From NCBI GenBank assembly GCA_946811185.2, contig OX328109.1:3968001-4032000 (forward strand): 64,000 nucleotides of DNA, in the 5' to 3' direction. Made by a program: the position numbers and the translations under genes. The DNA comes from Hippopus hippopus (Eukaryota > Mollusca > Bivalvia > Cardiida > Cardiidae). The notes beneath the pieces are model-generated. The model was given only the letters and a program-made list of their open reading frames with translations, ran no database searches and was not told the DNA's origin. Positions 27,201 through 39,200 of this stretch are shown here, piece by piece (position 1 is the stretch's first letter; the number at the start of each line of letters is the position of its first letter).

Positions 27201-30200
27201 CACCCTTTACCACACAATCCTGACTTTTGACAACCCTGAAGGAGAAGGCTTTTGAAAACATCATGGGTAAAGGAGAAAATGCTGGTTATCAGCATTTTCT
27301 CCTGTTCCCACAATGTTTTCTACTCTTTTACAGTAAAACCCATAATTTTAGCCACATTTAATAGGTTGTCTGCAATTGCTTTCAAATTGGCTGATTTCTA
27401 AAAATGTTCTGTGTGGTAAAGAGTTAATGTTAGGAAGAAAATGTCCATATATGGAAAGAGCTTAAAGCTAGGAAGAAAATGTCCACATATGGAAAGAGCT
27501 AAATGTTAGGAAGAAAATGTCTATATCTGGAAAGAGCTAAATGTTAGGAAGAAAATGTCTATATATAGAAAGAGCTTAACATCTCGAAGAAAATGTCCAT
27601 AATTGGAAAGAGCTTAACATCTGAAAGAAAATGTCCATATATGGAAAGACCTTAACATCTAGAAGACAATGTCCATTTATGGAAAAAGCTAAACCCTTTA
27701 CCACACAATCCGGACTTTTGACAACCCTGAAGGAAAAGGCTTTTGAAAACGTGGGTAAAGGAGAAAATGCTGGTTACCAGCATTTTCTCCTTTTCCCACA
27801 ATGTTTTCTACTCTTTTACAGTGAGACCCATAATTTTAGCCACATTTAATTGGTCGTCTGTAACAGCTTTCAAAGTAGCCGATTCTAATAATGTTTTGTG
27901 TGGTAAAGAGCTTAATGTTAGGAAGAAAACATCCATATATAACAAGAGCTTAACATCTGGAAGAAAATGTCCATATATGGAAAGAGCTGAACATCTGTCC
28001 AAATTGAAAGCATTTGCAGATGAAAAATTCAACATTGTCTAGATGGTAAGATTTGTCTGTGATAGGACAGAAAACTTTGTCACAATGTTTTCAAAAAACG
28101 TTTTCTTCAGGGTGGTTCAAACTCGGGATTGTGAGGTAAATGCTTGATAAGTCAAATAGATGGAATAGTTTACACTGTCATATACAGATACTGTGAGGGT
28201 GGCAGAAAACCCCACTCCGCAGTGGGCTTCCTCGACCCGAAATACAGGCATGTACGTCCCTGGGGTGAGCTGCCTTGCAGTGGTCACAAGATCTGAAATA
28301 TCGATAAATGAGATTAAATTCGTTTTCTTGTTTCTTTGGTGTTTAAGCCATTTTCAATGTTATTTGAGTTATGTCGCAGTGGCATGCTTATATGAAAGTG
28401 AGCATGCATGTGTCATTACGCATGATATATTTGGTTCTGGCCAGTTTAATCACAGTAAGTGGATTTGCTATATAAATCCACTAACAAATCAGTGATATAC
28501 AATGTTTCTCCCTAACTCTTTAGCAGAAAACAAGATTTTATATTTGTTAAAACTAAAAAAACTTTGATGTATAAAATGTGGCTAATCCGATGATTTTTGT
28601 CTTTTAGAAGGGCAGAAAGTAGTATGGAAAAAAGAAACAATGCTTCTTAACAAAATGTTGTCAAAAATCTTCCTTCCTCAAGAGATTTTGACAAGGGTTG
28701 GTAAAAGGAGCAATCCTAAACTTTAACAACTATGACAAAGAAAACCTTTAAGAAATGATGTTGGAAAAGGAGAAAACCCTGGTAACCAGCAATTTCTCCT
28801 TTTCTCACTATATTTTCTATCCTTTCAAAGACTTTACATAATTTCAAAAAACATGTCAATTGCATTACCTTTACTTAAATTGTCACCTACAAGTGCATTC
28901 CATTTGGGCAAGTCCAACTTTTTGACAGCTGGTAGACATTGAATTCATGTCAAGTTCTCCTGTTTTACAGCGATATCCTTTTTAAAGTTGTTCAGTCTAG
29001 TTGATACTATATCAAGGGCATAATGTGCAATAAGCAAGTCAGTAATGAACAAGAAATATCTTTAAAAAAAAATAGACGGCATAAATCGCCAGTAAATTGG
29101 CATGGGCCTTTCGAATAAACATGTCTACCTTTTTTACCACAGGGGCCCTTCAAATAAACATGTCTACATTTTTTTTACTACAGGGGCCCTTAGAATAAAC
29201 ATGTCTACATTTTTTACCACAGGGGCCCTTAGAATGAACATGTCTACATTTTTTACCACAGGGGCCCTTAGAATAAACATGTCTACATTTTTTACCACAG
29301 GGGCCCTTAGAATAAACATGTCTATATTTTTTATTACAGGGGCCCTTAGAATAAACATGTCTACATTTTTTACCACAGGGGCCCTTAGAATAAACATGTC
29401 TACATTTTTTACCACAGGGGCCCTTAGAATAAACATGTCTACATTTTTTTACTACAGGGGCCCTTAGAATAAACATGTCTACATTTTTTACCACAGGGGC
29501 CTTTAGAATAAACATGTCTACATTTTTGACCAATTACAGATTTTTATTCATTCATTCGTTATCAGTACCAAAAAGTAGGTCAAAAGCCAGCACATTCAGC
29601 TACACCGAAAAAAATTAGGACCATGTCCAAGATGCTCTGTACAGCTCCAGATAATTATGTCTTTTTGATAATTTAATACGTCACAATCTGGGGTACCTAC
29701 AATTATCTTAATTCTTTATGGAATGACAAAATGTTAGGCTTATCAAAATTGAAAGCATTTGCAGACGAAAAATTAAATGAAAGCGTTGACATTTGTCTTG
29801 AAAATGATAGAAAACATTGTTGAAAAAGGAGAAAATGCTGGTTTACCAGCATTTTCTCCTTTTCCCACAAGGTTTTCTAAAGGTTATTTCCTCAGGGTTA
29901 CTAAAACTAGGGATTGTATTGTAAAAAGTTAAAAACCTGGTTATGACCCTGCATACTCACTTGATGTGTCCAGATTAAAGAAATCTGTCCATTCAGGTGC
30001 CATTGATATTGTAAGGGAACTATTATCGGCAAGATCAGGATCGTTCGCTGTTAGCGTGAGCAGTGAGACTCCTCCCACTATCATCTCGGTGTCTGCTTTC
30101 TGTATAAACGTTGGCAGATTTTTGAAGTATGGACTGGAAGCTGAAAGAGTTATAGCAAACAGGGCCTTAGGATCAGATTACGCAGCTATTTCATTGTAGA

Positions 30201-33200
30201 ACAAGAGTATGGCATGCAGGTGTCAACCCTCGGCTACAGTTGCTTGACTTTCAGAGAAAATTCTAAGTTGAAAAAGGGAGATAATTGCATCAAAATATGT
30301 TGATAGTTATCTGCCCTTATTGAATGGGTTCCCCTTTTGAAAGTTTACAAGTTGTCTCATTTTGAAGTAAACACCTTCAGTAATAACGGAGAATAAAATG
30401 TCAAAGTTTTTGCACAACAATTAACACAGCCGATGATGCCAGGGCTATGACAATACCTTGACAGTTTCTTGGGAAACAGCAGAACTGTAAATGTTAGTGC
30501 CTTCCACAAATATATTACCAATAGGCCTACTAATGGGCCTATATTAGGCTGAAAATGTCTGCTGAGTTTATTCCTCTAAGGCTTAACTCTTCATCAAATG
30601 ACAAAAATGTAGACTTTTACAAACTGAAATCATTAGCAGATGACAATTTAAATGTGGATCAAATAATCGAGTTTGTCTGTAATAGGGTAGAAAACTTTGT
30701 GGGAAAAGGAGAAAATGCTGGTAACCAGCATTTTCTCCTTTTCCAACAATGTTTTTTAAAAGGCTTTTTCTTCATTCAACTCAGAATAGTGTGTTAAAAG
30801 GATTAATTACCTGTATCTTAAGAGGTGAAGTGATTCCAAGCTTAAAAAATGTGTGACGTCATTTCTATGACAGATCACTTTTTTTTTCAGTGTGGTACAT
30901 TTCCCTCCATGATTTTACACGTGAAACTAAACCAAAAGTGGACATATATCCTTTTACTTCTGCTCCCACCTTATCCTTCATTCACTTAAGATACGTTACT
31001 TAACCCTTTACCACACAATCACGATTTTTAATGACCCTCCCCAAAGGAAAAAGCCTTTTGAAAACACTGTGGGAAAAGGAGAAAATGCTTGTAACCAGCA
31101 GTTTTTCCTTTTCCCACAATGTTTTCTACCCTTCCAAAAACAAATTTTAATTTTTAAGTCACAACTATTTTGTTGTCTGCTACGAATGCTTTGAATTTGG
31201 ACTAGTCTAAAATGTTGTCATCTGGTATGAGTTAAGACAGGCTATCTCAGTCCCAGAAGAGCTCCTTTTTCATGAAATTTTTATGACTATATTTGTCTTT
31301 TTACTTTTTAAAGAAACGACAAAACTTTAGACAAATCCAAATTGAATACATTTGCAGAAGACAAATAAAATATGAATCAAAACATGAGGTCTATTAGGAA
31401 AGGGTAGAATACACTGCTGAAAAAGGAGAAAATGCTGGTAGCCAGCAATTTCTTTTTCCACGATGTTTTCAAAAGCCATCTCCCTAAGGGTTGTTAAAAT
31501 GTCAGGATTGTGGGGCAATGGCTAAAACTTTGATCTTGAATATGTCTGTGGGAGTGTTAAAGCCTGGTTGCAGAAAAGCCATCTTGACCTTTAGGCCGCC
31601 AAATAAACACAGCAGACATTTTCAGCTAAGAAATAATACTCGTAAAATCTCAATTTTTAACTTTGCTTTTGTTTAGAGAATCTTAGCAGAGTGTAGATCA
31701 AAGATCATACTTTAGATTTTGTGCAGTCTGATCTTACTCTATACTGACTGCAAAGGCTTGTAACTGAAGTTGTAATAGGCCCTTTGAGAGTTAATTTAAC
31801 CCTTTACCAGACAATAAAATCTTTTAATAACTCTGAAGAGAAGAAGAAGGGCTTTTGAAAACATTGTGGGAAAAGGAAAAAAAAAAAAAAAAAAACGCTG
31901 GCAATCACTATTTTCTCCTTTCCTAACAATCTTTTCTAGCCTATCAAAGACAGAAATGTGTCATCCTTGGTTGTGAGGTAGAGCGTTGGCCTCGTAACGA
32001 TAGGCATAAGGTCCCAAGTTCGATACCTAGGAGTAGGTGTTAAATTTGGGATTGTTCATTGGCCTACATGTTCGGCACAAATTCTGGTGAAGTTTCCAGG
32101 AAGTAGAATTGAGGAAGAGATTAGTATAAGTTACAAGAACTTGTTTCTCAATCGATGTAAAATAAATATGAGCCATGCTCTGGTATAAGGGGGTTTAATG
32201 CATCTCCGTTATGCATCATACCAAGCAAGCCATCACATAAACATGGTTCTATAATAGCCACTTTTTTTTTTAACAACCAACACAATCATGAGGTAGACTG
32301 ATCCTTTGACATGCAGAAAATCGACTAATAGCGGACTGCGCAGGCTGACCTGGATCGAAACTTTTCGCAGACGCATTAAGCCCCCTTTTCACAGAGCGCG
32401 GCTCATATGTTTAAATGAAACTAAAGACAGAAATCATCGTTTGAGCTACATTTAATTTCTTGTATGCAAATGTTTTTGATTTGTTTGTGTCCAAAATTTT
32501 GTTGTTTGGTAAAAAGTTAAACCTTTTGATTTGTTTGTGTCCAAAATTTTGTTGTTTGGTAAAAAGTTAAACCCTTTATCAGACAACTCTATGATTCTAT
32601 AACCCAGAAGATGGCAGAGCAGAACAATATTGCCATGTAACCTTCTACCACTCAACATTATTTTAGACTGGTCCAAATCGAAAGCATGTGCAGACGACAA
32701 ATTTAATATGGCCCAAATGATTAAATTTGTTTCTGAACCTTCAGAAAACATTGTGGGAAAAGTAGAAAAAGCTGATTATCTGTATTTTCTCCTTTTCCCA
32801 CAATGCTTTCAAAAGTCTAACGTCCAAGGGTCGTTAAAACTCGAAATTGTGTTGTAAAGGGTTAATCCTTTACCACACATCAAGTTTTTGACAAATCCAA
32901 CCTGAAAGCATATTGCAACAACAAAAGAAATGTATGTATGTAGATCAAATGATGAACTTTGTCTATGAAAATGTAGAAGACATGGTGGAAAAAGGAGAAA
33001 AATGCTGGTTACCAGCATTTTATCCTTTTCCCACAATTTTTTCCAAAGCCTTATCCCTACGGGTCGTTGGGATTGTGTGTAAAGGGTTAATGTTTTTGAA
33101 CCTCTTGTAGACAGATTTCCATAAGTTTACCCATGTTTGAGTTGTCGCCTGCAAAATAATTTCAATTATGGACAAATCAAATTTATTTTTTATCTGGTAA

Positions 33201-36200
33201 TGAGTTAGAAAAAGAATAGAAGACACCAGAATATAAATATAAAAACTTTAAACACAAACTCACTTGGTTCCATGATGGCCTGAATAGATGACTTGGCATT
33301 GGTGTGAACATTAACTGCATTCCAGTCATATGTATCACCAACAGTCGATGCCACTTGAGCAGCATCATAACGGTTATTTTGTATTGTGTCGGTATTATAT
33401 CTGATCAAATCAGCTGTTCCAGAATACCTGTTTGTGTCATATACATACAGAATATTATGTTGTATATACCTGAAAATTTTCCAACTCAAATACATGTGTC
33501 GCATGTGGATAAAATATCACACACGACAGAGAAAAAATCTGTTTCTACATACAGTGAAATATGGTTTTAAATATGGTATGATGATGTCAAACGGTCATGA
33601 CGATGTAACTCATGTTCAAATTATGTATGTATTCATTTGCAATTTGATTGGTCAAAATTTTACGCTGTAATATTTATCCACCATTCATAAAAATAAAGTT
33701 ACTGGCTACTGCATAATTATTTGTTTTATTTTGTTTACTGTTTCCAAATAATTAAGGAATGAAGAGAATTTTATTTTTTTATGGAGGTATGAAAAAAAAC
33801 AACCTAATGACACTTTTGTATGAAACAGCAAAGCAGTTTCATACAAAAGTGTGATTAGGTTTTTTTTTTTCATACCTCCATGAAAAATATTAAAATTCTC
33901 TTCATTCCTTATAATTTAACATTACAGACAACATACACCCATGGAAATAATTCAAACTGCATTCATTTTCTTTATTTTTAAATCTAACGTTGAAGTTTCT
34001 AAAGCCCCTTACACCCATATTTGTATGGCGCAAGAATACAATAGGGAAGCAGTTTGCAGATCCCCAATACTGAAAATTAACCAATAGAACGAAAGTAAAT
34101 GAACACAGCAGTGTGTAGGACCCGCAAAAGTAACCTTCAGCAAAATTAGTTCCAGCACAACATGATTTTTTTTTCATGGAACTATGAAAATTTTTTTTTC
34201 AGCCATTCAGAACTCGCCAATGTTCATGAAAACAACTGATATTAAATTATAATGTCAATAATTACATATTTTGTCATTTAAAGGTGTAGGTATATAATAA
34301 AAAGAACATTTTGTTGTAGTAACTTTCCTGGTGCTTGTATTTACTTCTGGCCTCCCAAAAAAATTTTGACATCTCGACATTCAGTCTCCCTTCTTGAATC
34401 AAACACAAGCACCAGGAAGGTTGCTACAAGATAATATTCCAAATGAAGTAACTTTCCTGGTCCTTATATTTGATTCTTGCAGTGTGAGAAATTTGATATC
34501 ATGCATGACCGAATGTTGAGGAAAATGTCAAAATTTTCCTACGCAGCAAGAAGTCAATACAAGCACCAGGTAAGTTACTACGCCATAATATTTTTTTTAT
34601 TATATACCTACAACTTTCAAGGACAAAATATTGCAATTATTGACATTTTATTTGAAACAGGTAAACAAAATCAAATAAATAATGAATCAGTTGGTAGTAA
34701 CTTTTTTTTTTAAAGGATGGTGGATTAATATTATAGCCTAAGATTTTGACAAATCCAATGGCAATTCAATGCATGATATGTTATCATACCATATTTGGAA
34801 ACATATTTGACGAAGTATAGATACTAATTTTTTGTCTGCCGCATGTAATATTTTATTTGCATACAACACATGTATTTGAGCCGAAAAATTTTCAGCTGTA
34901 ACAAATATATATGAGCCATGCTCCGTGAAAAAGGGAGCTTACTGCATCTGCAAAAAGTATCAACCAATGTCAGCCTGCACAGTCTTTGCAGGCTGGCATG
35001 GGTCGAAACGTTTTGTTATCGGTCAATTTTCTGCATGTCCAAGGTCCATAATAGCTCATGATCCAGTGGGTTACTACACAAAATGGATTTTATGGATCCA
35101 GTTATGTGATACCTTGCTTGGTAAAATGCACCACAGAGATACATTAATTCTTTACCAAACGACAAATTTTTTGAATGGACCAAATTCAAAGCATCTGGAG
35201 ACAACAAATTAAATCTTGTTATTATGATGATTTCTGACTTTGATAGGGTAGAAAATATTGTGGGAAAAGGAGAAAATGCTGGTTACCAGCATTTTCCCCT
35301 TTTCCCACAATGTTTTCTATAGGCTTCTTTCTCAGGGTCGTTAAAAGTCGGGATTGTGTGGTAAAGAGTTAAGCCCACTCTTACAAGAGTATGGCTCATA
35401 TAACTCGTGATGCAAGGTATTTATCCATTTACCACTCTATCCCGAATTTTAATGACACTGAGAAAGAAAGCTTTGGAAAACATGTGGGAAAAGGAGAAAA
35501 TGATGGTAACTAGCATGTTCTCCTTTTTCCACACTGTTTTCTACCCAATTAAAGGCAAGTTTCACCATTTAAGCCACATTTGATATCTTGTCTGCAAATG
35601 CTTTGAATTTGAACATGTCTAAAATTTTGTGGTTTGGTAAAGAGTTACATGTATCATATTAACAAACTGTAAAACTCACCAAAAATCTAACCAAAAATGC
35701 AATTTTAATCGCATAATCAAAGGAAAGATTGAAAGATGGATGGACCATAGGAACCACCTCAGCCAGTAGAGCTCGAAAAGGAAATGAAATTGAAGCACCT
35801 AGATCTATATCTACTGCCAGAAATCCATTTCAAATTTTAGGCAATAACTCTTTAACAAATGACATAATTTTTTACTTGTCCATAGTTCAAAGCTTATGCA
35901 GACGACAAATTAAATCTTGCTCAAACAGTGGAATATGCTTTTTAAAGTACTCTTATGGAAAACTGAAAAATGCTGGTTATCAGCATTTCTCCTTTTCCCA
36001 CAGTGTTTTCAAACAGTCTTCTCTATCAGGGTTGTTAAAACTCTTGATTGTTTGGTAAACATTAGCCTGGGTTCCAGTCTGTTCTTTCTTTCCTATTCTA
36101 TCATTCGGACGATACTTTGTCAAAAATGACAGGTAATAATAACGGAAATGATGAACAGACTAGCTGCCACAGATCATAAGCAGACCACGATTAGGAGAGC

Positions 36201-39200
36201 GGGATATGGACTAATGTATAGATTATTACAGCCTGGACCCAGGCTAGGTAAACGCATGAAGGTTTCAAATGTATACAGTATAACAGTGATCAAAATGATC
36301 ATTTCATGAATGATGAAATTATGCGGATATAGGTGCTCCAATACAAAATATTCCAATAAGCTACACTAAATAGTGACATTCCACTGATGATGGTGACACT
36401 GGCATTGATGATGATGATGATGATGAAGAGGAGGAGGAGGACGAGAATGAGGAGGGATGTTGATGATGATGATGGGGAGGAGGAGGATGAGGATTTACAC
36501 TGAAAGAACATAAAATTGACCATTTCCAAACTGGACTTTTTCTAAAATCATCATGTGACACATACCAACCAATGAAATCACCTTCTCTGACAGATACTTT
36601 AGTGTTGTTTTCTGGACGAATGGTGTGATCATTTGAATCTGGAAATAAAGTTAACAGAACTGTGCGTTAAATCTTTTCCCGAAAGACAAAACCTTAGTCT
36701 TGTCTGGATTGAAAGCACTTGCAAGCAACAAATTGTATGTGATTGAAATTATTGGATTTCTTCCTGAGAGAGTAGATAACATTATTGGCGGAGAAAATGC
36801 TGGAAACCAGCATTTTCTCCTTTTCCAACAATTTTTTTTAAAAGTCTTCTTCAGTAAGGGTCGTTAAAACTCCCGATTGTGTGGGATAAAACATATGGTG
36901 CTATCTTGTTTTGATGAACCTGCGGGAGGAGATTCATAGGTGACCAGCTTTTCCTCCTTTAACAACGATGTTTTCAACACTTTCAAAGAGAGACTAATCC
37001 CATTATTTCAGCAACACTGGCAAAACTAATGCTTTTGACATTCTAAACTTTTGCCCTCAGGCAAAGAAGTATACCTGTGGTGTCTGTGGTTGTGAGCTAG
37101 AGTGTCAGCCTCATATAAATAAGACCCCAAGTTCAATACCCAGGAGTGGGTGTCAACTTTGGGAGTGTTTATTGCCCCACACATTCACCGCAAGTACTGG
37201 TCTAGTTTCCAGCAAGCAGAATCAGGAGAGATTAGTATAAGTTGCAAGAACTTGTTTCTCAGTAAGTGTAAAATAAATGTGTTTAAACTACACCTATACC
37301 TACCCACCTTTTAGTCTTGTTTTGCTATATCATCTATGGGTAAATTCTATTCTAATTATTTAGAAAGTAACACAATTGCTGGTTCGCTAACCATTTGCTC
37401 AAGCCAATCAAAAATTGCATTACGTGTACTTTGAAATATAGAAGAACAATTTAATGGACAACAATGGACAATGGTTGTTGAATACAGACTCAAAATGCAC
37501 ATTTTGTGCAGTCTGACAATGCACTACCATAGTCATAAACATGCAGGTGGGGGGAGGGGAAACAATAGCCCACTGGAACAATAGCCCACTAAGACAATAG
37601 CCTACTGGACAATATCTCACAGCTAATTTTGGCAGCAGCAGCAGCAGAGTACTGGTGGACAATAGCCCACTGCTTATCAGAAAGGGTTAAAAAATCGACT
37701 ATGAAAATGACATTTAGATCATTTTATTTTTATCACAAATTCAATCCTTTGTCAAAACATTACTTTTTGTATTCAGTTATACTCTGTGTTTTTGCTCATG
37801 TATCCCAGTGTCTACCAAATAAAACTTGAGCAGTATTTTCAGTGTAGAGCTGGTAAAAAAAAAATCCATTGGATCTTGATCTGCTGCTTGTTTAAACAGA
37901 AATGTCAGGGGGAAAAAAGTCTACCCTGTGGTATTATGTTTACTTAAATTTCAAACTCATTACACACTCAGTTTTTTAATTAAATGCATAATTATGCACA
38001 TAAGTGGGCTATTGTCCTAGTGGGCTAATGTCATTGTCCTAGTGGGCTAATGTCCCAGTGGGCTATTGTCCCAATGGGCTATTGCCCTGGTGGGCTATTG
38101 TCCTACACCTATCCTCGGGATCCTAGAGGTTCATACTTACTGGGTACCATGTACTCTTGTTGGCTTATAAGCTCAAATGAGGAGGAGCCCTGATGCCGCC
38201 ATATTTGAATGGTGAGTGTGTCGGCAGCCTTGGTACTTATTCTCCACTCTTTAACAACCCCACAACATGTAAACATGAAGTTCTCATCTTGCATGAAAAA
38301 ACTTTTTCCTGTATTGAAACACAAAATCAAATTATCTATTCTGGTCAACTACTCCATGGTATGACTTTAAAAAAATAGTTTTCGTCTGGTATGAAAAAGA
38401 ACGCTATGTCCTGAATTAAAAGTGAAGCAGTGTGCAAAATTCTCAACCCTTTACCACACATTTCGAAGTTTTAATGACCTTGATGGAGAAGGTTTTTGAA
38501 AACATTGTGGGAGAAGGAGAAAATGCTGGTATCCAGCATTTTCTCCTTTTCCCACAATGTTTTTCATCCTATGACAGACAATGTCATGACTTGGGCAATA
38601 TTTGATATGTCATATGTGCAAGTGCTTTCAATACAGGCAAGTCTAGAATTTCTTTGGATGGTAATGAATAAAAAAAAAAAAAAATAGTACTGTCAATTTT
38701 GAAAATTCCTTTTCCATTTTTATTTTATTTGTAAAAACTCACACGCTGCTTTAAGACATAGAAGTTTTTTTTTTACCAATTTCAGTAAAGACAACTTAAA
38801 GCTGTTAAAATCAAATTTAAGTTACACAAAGGACAAACTTTGCAAAGAAAGAAAAAGTACCATTTTTGTAGCACACAATTACATGTACTCATTTTTCCCG
38901 CAGTGTTGCCCAAAGTTGCCTAAAGATACTTCAATACTTGTTTTCAGCCAGTTTTCAGCCAGATTTTAACCCATTTCATAAAACTATGATCAATCTTGTA
39001 TCTTCATGCAAGATGTTGCCTCGGATGGCTACAAGATTAAGACGGATAGAAAATGCATTTCATGTTTTTGAGGCCATCAAAACAATCACTGTGGTTATTT
39101 CCCATTTTAAATGAGGACAAATCCCTTGGGCTTTCTTATTCTTTACACCATATATATTGGTAATTTATCTATGTTTATACAGCTAAGCCATCCTACACAT

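Larger units (their letters stand above)
27077..27990 (+). repeat. Minisatellite, right block, with two A MITEs inside
   Basis: Many diverged units of TATGGAAAGAGCTTAACAT / GGAAGAAAATGTCCATA. The A copies at 27193 and 27685 share private changes (TTTTGACAACCCTGAAGG, CTTTTACAGT), so array and MITE were duplicated together. Confidence 0.85.
31795..32520 (+). mobile_element. A MITE split by SINE3 plus B
   Basis: Left part 31795..31957 and right part 32423..32520 (CATCGTTTGAGCTACATTTA ... GTTTGGTAAAAAGTTAA). Confidence 0.85.

Noticed and set aside
29102..29533. Open frames on both strands giving a repetitive peptide, and a CRISPR-like regular spacing
   Set aside because: They arise from a 39-41-bp head-to-tail minisatellite with no distinct spacers, in a eukaryotic intron.
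36361..36561. A Ser/Pro/His-rich frame
   Set aside because: Translation of a GAT/GAG microsatellite.
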